A DNA stretch of 26,532 nucleotides, taken from assembly GCA_964415605.1 (NCBI GenBank), contig CAYQBA010000051.1, positions 1 through 26,532 of the forward strand, given 5' to 3'. The notes beneath the pieces were generated by a model that did no database searches, was not told where the DNA came from, and saw nothing but the letters and a program-made list of their open reading frames with translations. The DNA comes from UCB3 sp964415605 (GTDB lineage Bacteria; Chloroflexota; Anaerolineae; Epilineales; Epilineaceae). Below are positions 7,096 to 14,114 of the stretch, one piece after another. Position numbers and translations under genes: made by a program. The number at the start of each line of letters is the position of its first letter. The first letter of the stretch is position 1.

Positions 7096-7803
7096 GTGAC
7101 ACAGGTGCGCGCCAGCGGCCACACCCTGACCGAGGCGTCGGAGAACTACCTCAAGGCGATCTACCACTTGCGGGCGGCCAGCGCGGACGGGCGGGTGTCG
7201 ACGTCGGTGCTGGCGGAGTACCTGGCGGTGGCACCGGCGTCGGTGACGGGGATGCTGCAGAAGCTGGCGGCGGAGTCGCCGGCGCTGGTGGCGTACGCGC
7301 CGCGGCGGGGGGTGGCGCTGAGCCCGCTGGGCGAGAAGATCGCGCTGGAGGTGATCCGGCACCATCGGCTGATCGAGCTCTACCTTTACGAGGCGCTGGG
7401 CTACCCGTGGGACGAGGTCCACGCGGAGGCGGAGCGGCTGGAGCACGTGATCTCGGAGGCGTTCGAGGACCGGGTGGCGGCGATGCTGGGCAACCCGGAG
7501 TACGACCCGCACGGGCAGCCGATCCCGCGCAAGGACGGGACGTGCCCGGAGCCGGTGGGCGTGGCGCTGTCTTCTCTGGCGCCGGGGCGGTCGGGCCGGG
7601 TGGCGCGGGTGGCGGACGACCGGTCGGATCTCCTGCGCTACCTGGCGAGCGTCGGGATCGTGCCGGGCGCGCGGGTGCACGTGGTGGAGCGGGCGCCGTT
7701 CGACGGCCCGCTGCACGTGCGGGTCGGCGACGACCCCGCCGGCGCGACGCTGGCGCTGGGCGCGGGGGTGACGGATGAGGTGTTCGTGGACGTGGGGGGG
7801 TAG
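7096..7803 (+). CDS. DtxR/MntR-family metal-dependent transcriptional repressor
   Basis: 235 aa, the full three-part architecture. A winged HTH occupies about residues 12-78 (SVLAEYLAVAPASVTGMLQKL), a metal-binding dimerisation domain 80-145, and a FeoA/SH3-like domain about 155-233. The expected metal ligands are visible: H90, E94, H109, E113, E116 and H117. The position that is Cys102 in DtxR (EACRWEH) is Glu113 here (EAERLEH), as in MntR, pointing to manganese rather than iron. The Met10/Asp8 position is Asn17. The GTG start at 7096 has GGAG 6 nt upstream. It represses genes for metal uptake when the cognate metal is abundant; no such gene is adjacent, so its targets lie elsewhere. It converges on the DUF5131 gene. 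Confidence 0.92.
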   Translation: MTQVRASGHTLTEASENYLKAIYHLRAASADGRVSTSVLAEYLAVAPASVTGMLQKLAAESPALVAYAPRRGVALSPLGEKIALEVIRHHRLIELYLYEALGYPWDEVHAEAERLEHVISEAFEDRVAAMLGNPEYDPHGQPIPRKDGTCPEPVGVALSSLAPGRSGRVARVADDRSDLLRYLASVGIVPGARVHVVERAPFDGPLHVRVGDDPAGATLALGAGVTDEVFVDVGG

Positions 7804-7878
7804 GCGCCGGTAGAGCGGAATGGGATCCCGAAGGAAGGGGCGGTGCATCGCGCCGAAGACGCGCGCTGAAACGTCCGG

Positions 7879-8625
7879 TTAGCCTGATCGAGAAGCCAAC
7901 TTCCCCGGTTCAGAGATGGCCTCAGGCATCTCGTCATAGGTGCGGCCATCAAGCGACCTTCCTGCCTTGCGCTTGTGTACGCCTCCCCACTGCTTGAAGA
8001 AAAACGGGATTCGGGCCTGTTCGCATTGCCTGCGTATGCCATCGACCCATTCGTGGCGCATCGGCCGCGCGCCAGGGCCGGATTCTCCGCCCACGATGAC
8101 CCAGTGGATTCCCGCCAGCGGGAGAGAAGCGAGCGGGCCAAGCAACGGCTCACAGGACAAGAACCGCACCGCCGCCGGCGTCCGCTTCAGATCGGCGACA
8201 CGGTCCAGCACATGCTCGTCTTCGACGCTCACCCCCATCCAGATGTTTGATGGCCACGGTAAGTCCGGGCCCATACCAGCCAAGCGCGCACTGCGCTTGG
8301 TCAGGACTTGGAACGTATGCCAGTGAGCTTGCGCCATGGTGTCGAAGACGCGTCGGATGAATGTTGCCGGGACATCTTCGTGAAAGAGATCACTCATGGA
8401 GTTGACGAAGATCGTCGACGGCCGACGCCAGTGCAGTGGCACCGTGACAAGGTCTTCGTGGATCCTCGGAGCAAAGCCGTCTCGGTAGCGGGCAGCACCC
8501 ATCGCTCGCAGACGCAATGCCATCCGCTCGGCATAACAGTGCTTACAGCCCTGGCTCACCTTCGAGCATCCCGTGACCGGGTTCCACGTGACCTGGGTCC
8601 ATTCAATGGAAGTCGTGCCTGGCAT
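7879..8625 (-). CDS. Three-Cys-motif protein, DUF5131 / phage Gp37-Gp68 family
   Basis: 248 aa, full length for the family. The N-terminus SIEWTQVTWNPVTGC is followed by the three-cysteine signature C20-X6-C27-X2-C30 (GCSKVSQGCKHCYAERMA), which resembles an iron-sulfur ligand set of the radical-SAM kind but with different spacing. Conserved family segments follow: IFVNSMSDLFHEDVP, FQVLTKRSARL, NIWMGVSVED, FLSCEPLLGP, WVIVGGESGPGARPM and PFFFKQWGG. The family occurs in phages and genomic islands, often beside TcmP, exactly as here. Its biochemical role is not known to me. The start is 2 nt after the tcmP stop and has a perfect AGGAGG Shine-Dalgarno lying inside the tcmP 3' end. Base composition is visibly lower in GC than in flanking genes, suggesting transfer. 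Confidence 0.9.
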   Translation of the reverse strand: MPGTTSIEWTQVTWNPVTGCSKVSQGCKHCYAERMALRLRAMGAARYRDGFAPRIHEDLVTVPLHWRRPSTIFVNSMSDLFHEDVPATFIRRVFDTMAQAHWHTFQVLTKRSARLAGMGPDLPWPSNIWMGVSVEDEHVLDRVADLKRTPAAVRFLSCEPLLGPLASLPLAGIHWVIVGGESGPGARPMRHEWVDGIRRQCEQARIPFFFKQWGGVHKRKAGRSLDGRTYDEMPEAISEPGKLASRSG

Positions 8626-8627
8626 TG

Positions 8628-9515
8628 CTACCTCCTGAGGATGTCGCCTGCGATTCTGACGGCCAAATCTGCAGCCTTGGGGTTGCCTGCGGCGAAGCAG
8701 AGCAGGTAGATCGGCACGCCGCGCGAGTTGTAGAGCGCCAGGGGATTGGGCGCAACACCGGCAAACACGGATTCAAGGCGCCGAATGAAATAGCGCCCGA
8801 TCATTGTGAAGTCAGCGATCTTCTCGTTCGTGGGGTCATCTCCAAACATCGTAAGCTGAGGCGAGCTTGCGTAGAATGCCGCCCTCCATGTGTCGGTGCC
8901 GAAGAGTCGATCCAAGCTGCCTGCCCAGTATGGGGGTGGAGGGCTGGTACGGGTCAACAACCGGTTGACCGCGGCGCCCAAGGGGAACAGCACCCACAGG
9001 TCGATGGCTCTTGTTTCCGCAATAGCTTGAATCGTCGCCCATTCCACCTGCATCCCATAGGGGTCGAGGAATAACACGGCCCTGTCGCGCCGCTCGGACA
9101 TGCTCGAGCACCATGTCCTGACGAAGGTGTTCGACTCAGAACGGTGAATCTGGATTCGATCGGCCAGGTCCGGGAACTCAAGCTTGAGATCCTCGAGCCG
9201 TGCCGATGACGCTCGATCGCGCTCTACGAAGACGTACCGATGAAAGGGAGGTCGTACTTCGAGTGCGACGCGTGCGCTCCCACTGCGAAATGCAGCGGCG
9301 TCGGGTTCCGTCAGCTCTGGGAAACCAGGCTCAGACGCCTGTGCCTCCGGCGCCACGCGAACTCCAGCACCAGCGAACGCGTCGAGATAGCTGATCTTGA
9401 AGTGACGCGCCCTGGGGTTCGCGTGGAAGATGGTAACATAGGCTCTGAGGTACTTTGCGAGTCGAGTGAGCTTCTCTTCGGTCCAATTGCCGCCAAACAT
9501 CGGGACTCCTGCCAT
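8628..9515 (-). CDS. tcmP: Three-Cys-motif partner protein TcmP
   Basis: 295 aa. The N-terminus FGGNWTEEKL and the later FKISYLDAFAGAGV (residues 39-52), FVERD (96-100) and LFLDPYGMQVEW (148-159) give the layout of a Rossmann-fold S-adenosylmethionine methyltransferase: motif I, the acidic end of strand 2, and a DPxx motif IV. The end has the family segment GVPIYLLCFAAGNPKAADLA. TcmP proteins are defined by being encoded next to the three-Cys protein, and that gene follows 2 nt later. ATG 9515 has GAGGGGA close upstream; ATG 9500 with GGAG is an alternative, 5 residues shorter. The in-frame extension to 9716 is unlikely. GC content is about 53-62% in sampled lines. Function as a methyltransferase is inferred. 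Confidence 0.88.
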   Translation of the reverse strand: MAGVPMFGGNWTEEKLTRLAKYLRAYVTIFHANPRARHFKISYLDAFAGAGVRVAPEAQASEPGFPELTEPDAAAFRSGSARVALEVRPPFHRYVFVERDRASSARLEDLKLEFPDLADRIQIHRSESNTFVRTWCSSMSERRDRAVLFLDPYGMQVEWATIQAIAETRAIDLWVLFPLGAAVNRLLTRTSPPPPYWAGSLDRLFGTDTWRAAFYASSPQLTMFGDDPTNEKIADFTMIGRYFIRRLESVFAGVAPNPLALYNSRGVPIYLLCFAAGNPKAADLAVRIAGDILRR

Positions 9516-9884
9516 CACTTCCCCTCGCGAGCATGTGAACGGTATCAGGGTCGCACAATTGCCGGTGCAACCACCAGCATAGCACACCTGTTCGCACCGG
9601 CCAAGGCACCGGCCAACGGAAGTGGGCTGTCGTGGATGCCGTCGAGTTGGTGTGCGCACTGCGACGCGGTGAGGATGGAGCTTGCCTGAGCCCGCGCCAC
9701 CATCGCTACTGGGCACGCGCCGTCACTGTGACACATTCGCGCCAATCGTTTCGGCCCTCACGGGGAAGACCATCGTACAGAGGCGACGGCACGCGATAGG
9801 TCGCGCTGGAAACGAGGCAGGCACAGGGAGCAGCGTCACATCCAACGGTGATCACGTTGGTGCGGTTGCAGAGACGGGAAGGCC
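9516..9884. other. Non-coding gap upstream of tcmP
   Basis: About 370 bp without a convincing gene. It holds GCCGGTGC and GCACCGGC as inverted repeats (about 9561-9568 and 9594-9601) and, near the far end, an imperfect palindrome around GTGATCAC flanked by CCAAC and GTTGG. Short ORFs here have no recognisable features. Confidence 0.5.
9576..9604 (-). promoter_or_regulatory. Candidate promoter of tcmP-DUF5131
   Basis: On the minus strand TTGGCC (9604-9599), a 17-nt spacer and TATGCT (9581-9576), with TGC directly before the -10 as in extended -10 promoters. The predicted leader to the start at 9515 is about 54 nt. Confidence 0.35.
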
Positions 9885-10682
9885 TCAAGCAACGCCGAGG
9901 ATCCAGCCCTCGATCGCGGCGGTGGCACGTTCGGGGGGCATGAGGTCTGGGCGGAGGAAGCGCGGGAGAACACCGCCAAGGTCGGCGTCGCGGAGCCACG
10001 CCGCCACGCTATAGGCGTCGTGCTGATCGGGTGTGCGATCCTGCCGTGGGTAGCTGGCGGACCAAAGGCGCGGGTAGACTTCGACGATCACGGTCCGGCC
10101 GGCCGGGGGATCCCAGCCGTCGAAGGGCCACACGTGGACTTGCTGGCCAGTGCGACGGCGCAGGTAGAGGAGCCACGGCAATCCGGCATGGGTCGACTTG
10201 GCGACGGAGCCCTGGCAGTCGAAGTGGAACACGGACTTGGCGGTGCCAGCGCGGACTTCGGTCATCCGACGCCAGCGGCGATCCCCGGTACGAGCAGCGC
10301 CGTCTCCTTGAAGGCCGTCGCGAATGAAGTCGACGTAGGTGTGATCTTCGTCGGTTGGCCAATGGCATTGAAAGTCGGCGAGGAAGGCAGGCCAGTCGTA
10401 AGGGAGCTGGTGCTTGACGAAGTACCGGTGGGGAAAGGAGAAGGCGTGGTCGATGCCGACGATGGCGGGCGGGCCGGCTCCGACGATCTCAACGAGCCAC
10501 TCGGCGATGCCGCGTCGGGTCCAGTAGTGCCGCGGGCTTGGGGGCGGTGGCACTTCGGTGGGTGGGGATCCGCGGTCGGCCCGGTAGACGCGCAGGGCCT
10601 TCAGGCTGGACGTAGGGGTCGCGGCACCTGAGTAGTCGATGCCCACATACTGCTCGAAGCCGAGGGTGTGCGCGGAGATCAT
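9885..10682 (-). CDS. Predicted RNase-H-fold protein, DUF429-like
   Basis: 265 aa. The acidic motifs of an RNase-H-like nuclease fold are visible in order: VGIDYSGA (residues 13-20), GIDHAFSFP (76-84), VEVYPRLW (200-207) and DQHDAYSVAAWLRDAD (219-234). This matches the general pattern of DUF429 predicted nucleases (GxDxS, GIDxP, ExYP, DAxxAA). No signal peptide or membrane segment is seen, so it should be cytosolic. ATG 10682 is the first in-frame ATG before the fold begins, but has no obvious Shine-Dalgarno. It lies upstream of the tcmP/DUF5131 pair on the same strand with a 369-bp gap, so co-transcription is uncertain. Activity and substrate are unknown; assignment rests on motif order. Confidence 0.72.
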   Translation of the reverse strand: MISAHTLGFEQYVGIDYSGAATPTSSLKALRVYRADRGSPPTEVPPPPSPRHYWTRRGIAEWLVEIVGAGPPAIVGIDHAFSFPHRYFVKHQLPYDWPAFLADFQCHWPTDEDHTYVDFIRDGLQGDGAARTGDRRWRRMTEVRAGTAKSVFHFDCQGSVAKSTHAGLPWLLYLRRRTGQQVHVWPFDGWDPPAGRTVIVEVYPRLWSASYPRQDRTPDQHDAYSVAAWLRDADLGGVLPRFLRPDLMPPERATAAIEGWILGVA

Positions 10683-10803
10683 GGTTGGCTGGGCGAATGC
10701 ACTGGTGGAGGCACCGGCGGCATCGGGCCGAGGTGCTCACGGATCGCGGGCACACGGATTCCAGGCGTGTCTCGCCATCCGGCGGCGCCACAGTAAACGG
10801 CGC

Positions 10804-12615
10804 CTACGGCCACGCCGGCAGCCCCCGGCACGTCGGCGGCCGCCACACCAGCTCGGCGAAGATCGCCGGCAGATCCTCGGCGTCCGGGGCTTCGTGGTAG
10901 CGCGACGGCGCCGACGCCATGCCGCGCAGGAGATCCGCGTCGACGTCGACCCCCGGCACGCCCACGCCGATGGTATCGACGACGATGCCCGCCGTCCGCG
11001 CCGCCGCGGCCGCCGCGCGCGCGTCGGCGGGCGTGCTGGGGCTCGGCAGCCCGTCGGTGAGCACGATCATCCAGCGCGGGTTCGCGGGATCGACGGCGGC
11101 CAGGACGGCGCCGGCCAGCGCCACACCGGCGTCGAGCCGTGAGCCGCGGGCGGTCGGGACGCGCGCCAGCGCCGCGCGCAGGGCGGCGCGGTCGCCGGTC
11201 AGCGGGGCGAGCACCCGCGCCTCGGCGTTGAACACGACCACCGCGAGGCGGTCGCCGCGGGCCTGGCTGGCGAGGTCCACCAGCACCCGCGCCGCCTCGA
11301 GCGCCGCCTCGATCTTCGAGCGCCCGGCGCGCGTCGGGCCGGTCATGCTCTCCGACGCGTCGACGACCAGCGCCAGCGCCACCGGGCGCGCGTCGACGGC
11401 CGGGCAGGCTTGCCAGAGCAGCACGGGCAGGTAGAGCGGCGCCGGGGTCGGCGTGGCGGTCGGCGGCAGCGTGGCCGTCGGGGACGGCGTGGGTGTGGCG
11501 GTGGAGGTCGGCGGCGGATCGGTGGGGGTGGCCGTCGGCTCGCCGGTCGGCGTGGCGGTGTCGGCGGGCGTGGCGGTCGGCGTCGCGCTCGGGGCGGGCG
11601 TGTCGGTGGCGGTTGCGCTCGGGGCGAGCGTGGCCGTCGGGGTGGGCACGAAGAGCTGGACGCAGATCGTGCCGAGCTTGCCGTCGTTGTTGCGGCCGTT
11701 GCCGTCGCCCTGGCCGCCGGCCACGGAGAGCGCGCGGCGGGTCACCGTGCCGCTGGCGTAGAAGAGCTTGATCCGCCCGCCGCCCCCGCCGCCCCCGCCG
11801 TCGTCGGTCACGCCGCCGTCGCCGCCGTCGGCCGCGATGCGCCCGGTCTGCTGCAGCCGGCCGGCGCGCACCAGCACGCCGCCGCCCGCCCCGCCGCCGG
11901 CAGCATCGTTGGCCGCGACGACGCCGTCCTCGCCGCCGACGGAGATCGTGCCGGTGATCAGGACAGTGTCGGCGATCAGGACGAGCGCGGCGCCGCCGTG
12001 GCCGCCGATGCCGGGGTCGCCGCGATTGTCCGCCCGCCCGGGCGCGCCGCCGGCGGAGCCGGGCTCGAGGTCGGGCCCGCAGTCGGTCCCGTACACCCGG
12101 CCGCCGAGGGCGCCGACGGTCGGCACGTTGTCGAGCACGCCGTCGCCGCCATCGCCGCCATACGCCCCGCCCCCGCCGCCGTCGGCGGTGCTCGCGCCGC
12201 CCTCGCCGCCGCCGGGGCCTTCGCCGTCGCCGCGAAGCTGCCCACGGTAGCCGGCCGCGTCGCCGACGATCTGCGAGCCGCGGTCGATCTCGATGCGCGC
12301 GGCGACGAGCTCGAGCCGGCCACCGTCGCCGGGTCCGGAATAGGGCTTGATCTCGATCTGCGCGCGGTTGGTGAGCACGACGCGCCCGAACACGTGCCGG
12401 CCATCGAGCTGGGCCCGCCGGCCGTCGAGGATAAGGTCGGGCGGCGGTGTGGGCGTCGACGCGGGCGTGGGCGCGGGCGTCGGGGGCTGCGCGCCGGCGG
12501 GGAGCGTTGGCAGTCCGGCCCACGCGGCCAGGCCGAGGGCCAGGAGCCTCGCGGCGATCACCGGGCGGGGGTGAATGCGCACGCGTGGAGGATGTGGATA
12601 TGGGGAAGGCGCCAC
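10804..12615 (-). CDS. Secreted glycine-rich protein with C-terminal vWA domain
   Basis: 603 aa from the GTG at 12615. A signal peptide (VIAARLLALGLAAWAGLPTLPAGAQ, residues 19-43) is followed by a short Thr/Pro stretch. Residues about 60-318 form a Gly/Asp-rich region with regularly spaced beta-strand-like segments (VVLTNRAQIEI, ALVLIADTVLITGTISVGG, RIAADGGDGG), suggesting a right-handed beta-helix or beta-roll. A Thr/Pro/Ala linker (324-393) precedes LYLPVLL (394-400) and a vWA domain with MIDAS DASESM (419-424), PLTGDRAAL and LTDGLP. No Shine-Dalgarno precedes the GTG; TATACT ends 7 nt before it, so the mRNA may be leaderless. Internal GTGs at codons 12 and 19 are alternative starts. Probably cell-surface or extracellular; partner unknown. 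Confidence 0.87.
   Translation of the reverse strand: MAPSPYPHPPRVRIHPRPVIAARLLALGLAAWAGLPTLPAGAQPPTPAPTPASTPTPPPDLILDGRRAQLDGRHVFGRVVLTNRAQIEIKPYSGPGDGGRLELVAARIEIDRGSQIVGDAAGYRGQLRGDGEGPGGGEGGASTADGGGGGAYGGDGGDGVLDNVPTVGALGGRVYGTDCGPDLEPGSAGGAPGRADNRGDPGIGGHGGAALVLIADTVLITGTISVGGEDGVVAANDAAGGGAGGGVLVRAGRLQQTGRIAADGGDGGVTDDGGGGGGGGRIKLFYASGTVTRRALSVAGGQGDGNGRNNDGKLGTICVQLFVPTPTATLAPSATATDTPAPSATPTATPADTATPTGEPTATPTDPPPTSTATPTPSPTATLPPTATPTPAPLYLPVLLWQACPAVDARPVALALVVDASESMTGPTRAGRSKIEAALEAARVLVDLASQARGDRLAVVVFNAEARVLAPLTGDRAALRAALARVPTARGSRLDAGVALAGAVLAAVDPANPRWMIVLTDGLPSPSTPADARAAAAAARTAGIVVDTIGVGVPGVDVDADLLRGMASAPSRYHEAPDAEDLPAIFAELVWRPPTCRGLPAWP
11437..11646 (-). repeat. Degenerate repeat coding for the Thr/Pro/Ala linker
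   Basis: About 210 bp of repeated GTGGCGGTCGG-like units (plus strand) encode the linker between the glycine-rich region and the vWA domain. Confidence 0.65.
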
Positions 12616-12622
12616 GGGCGGG

Positions 12623-12631
12623 AGTATACCA
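12623..12631 (-). promoter_or_regulatory. Extended -10 promoter placed for a leaderless mRNA
   Basis: The minus strand reads TGG followed by TATACT (12628-12623), an extended -10. It ends 7 nt before the GTG start at 12615, the same spacing as at metG. No good -35 was found. Confidence 0.45.
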
Positions 12632-13037
12632 CGTTGCGGCAGGTGCCGGGCACGGACCAGCTCGATCCGGGGGAGCGGCGTGGCCTCCGTCGGACTGTTG
12701 GGCGCCCAATGGACCGCGCCGCGGACATGGAGCTGCGGCCGAGGTGGAACGGTCTTGCGCCGGCTACGCCTGCGCCCCCAACCGCTCGACCGTGATGTCG
12801 GTCATCGGGCAGTCCTTCGGGTTGTTGGTGAGCCGGGTCGCGTGATGGTGGCGGGCAGTGGCGGCGGCACGGCGAACACCGTGAGCATCGGCCGCCGGAT
12901 CACAAGCAGAGTCACGGCCCTTCGTCCGATGATCGGTCGGCCGATGCATGCGGCGACGGCGAGGGGCATGTTGCGGGTGCGGACGGCGGGCGCGTTGGTC
13001 TTGACGGGCGTGGCGCCTGCCGCCCCAAGCCCCGCCA
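12632..13037. other. Unassigned stretch, no gene recognised
   Basis: About 400 bp. All frames are open over long distances because of high GC, but the translations are Arg/Ala/Pro-rich without recognisable motifs, Shine-Dalgarno sites or conserved ends. It adjoins the truncated transposase-like ORF and is probably decayed sequence. Confidence 0.4.
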
Positions 13038-14063
13038 TCAAGAGGCAGATCGCGCGGACATCGCACCCCAAGACGCCGCCAACGGCATGCCCCCCGCCCC
13101 CGGCATACCCGCTGCGCGCCCCGCGCCGCGGCGCCGTGCTCGGCGCCCTCGCCGCGACGGACTAAGCCCGACCCCCGCCGAGGTAGGCGCCGCGGGGCGG
13201 CCACACCCAGTCTGCAGCCCAACCTGACACGCGATGCGAGAGCCCGCGCTCCGCGGCCCGGCTCGACCGGCGTCGCAAGAGTCCACCCGCGGGAGCTGTG
13301 CGCGACAGGCGCCGGGTGCGCGCGCGACCACCCAAGGATCTTCCGCGCCGTCGCCTGCGACCGCGATCGCTTCATCCGAGCCGCGTCCAGCATCCGAGCC
13401 GCGTCCAGCATCCCGCCCACTGTCGCGGCGCGCCCCGCCATCGGCGTCGGGGCCTGCCGCGTCGCCTACGATCTCGACCTCCACGCCGATGGCGGCCAGC
13501 ATCGCGCAGCCCCAGCGGTCGATCTCGCCGCGCGTCCACCAGCCGGCGTCCACGATGGCCAGCCCCGGTCGCCCGTGCTCGTCCACGACCGGCACGAGCG
13601 GCAGCTTGCGGCCGTCGGCCTCGATCCATGCCGCCCCGTCGCCGAGGCCCGCACGCGTGAAGAGCGGCGCGATCCCGGCGGCGCGGACGCCGCCGATGAT
13701 GGTCCCCGCCGCGGCCTGCGCCTGGCTCTTGCCGAGCGGCATGCTCAGCGCGGTCAGCGCCAGGCTCGCGTCGCGGAAGCTCAGGCCGAGGAGGTGGAGC
13801 GCCGCGGCGAGGTGCTTGACGCCGACGGGCACCTGCCCGCGGTCGACGCCCGCCGGATAGGCGCGGAACGTTCGCCCGCAGTCGAGGCACGTGTAGCGGG
13901 CGGCGGGGACGGCGGCCGGCTGCTCGGCGTGGGCGGGGCGGATCGCCTTGGCGACGGTCTGGCGCAGCCGCAGGCGACCGCTGCCGCAGCCGGCGTGCGG
14001 GCACGCGGGCGGCGGCGCGGCGGTCGCGCCGAGCGGGTCGCGGTACATCAGCTTGAGTTGCAT
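13038..14063 (-). pseudogene. Truncated transposase-like ORF
   Basis: Read as 341 aa. The first ~205 residues look like a real protein: MQLKLMYRDPLGAT, a zinc-finger pair CPHAGC and CLDC (CLDCGRTFRAYPAGV), then VKHLAAALHLLGLSFRDASLALTAL and a beta-rich segment ending AMLAAIGVEVEIVGDAAG. I associate this N-terminus with transposase-like proteins of Chloroflexota, in which a longer catalytic part follows. Here the sequence after about 13440 turns into Arg/Gly/Ala-rich low complexity, including an 18-bp tandem duplication, so the catalytic part is missing or frameshifted away. No clear terminal inverted repeats were found. An ECF-like promoter lies upstream. It could instead be a short functional zinc-finger protein whose tail is poorly conserved. 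Confidence 0.5.
13373..13408. repeat. 18-bp tandem duplication
   Basis: CATCCGAGCCGCGTCCAG occurs twice in direct succession (13373-13390 and 13391-13408), followed by a partial third copy CATCC. In the transposase-like frame it encodes a repeated DAGRGS unit. It sits at the point where recognisable similarity ends. Confidence 0.85.
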
Positions 14064-14072
14064 GTGGGTTCC

Positions 14073-14098
14073 AACGCCCGGCGCGGCGAAAAGGTTCC
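14073..14098 (-). promoter_or_regulatory. Candidate ECF-sigma promoter of the transposase-like ORF
   Basis: On the minus strand GGAAC (14098-14094, followed by CTTTT) and CGTT (14076-14073) are separated by 17 nt, the layout of extracytoplasmic-function sigma promoters. The -10 ends 9 nt before the ATG at 14063, so the leader would be minimal. A second GGAAC directly follows the -10. Confidence 0.35.
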
Positions 14099-14114
14099 AC
14101 CTGCCCCGCTTCGA

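Noticed and set aside
9545..9745. 66-codon minus ORF upstream of tcmP
   Set aside because: No Shine-Dalgarno, no recognisable motif, and it overlaps the predicted tcmP promoter.
10679..12709. Alternative 676-codon minus frame over the second vWA gene
   Set aside because: Arg/Pro-rich composition without signal peptide or motifs; the overlapping frame encodes signal peptide, linker, MIDAS and vWA.
12764..13441. 225-codon minus ORF overlapping the end of the transposase-like frame
   Set aside because: Low-complexity Arg/Ala/Gly translation with no family pattern; likely chance openness in GC-rich decayed DNA.
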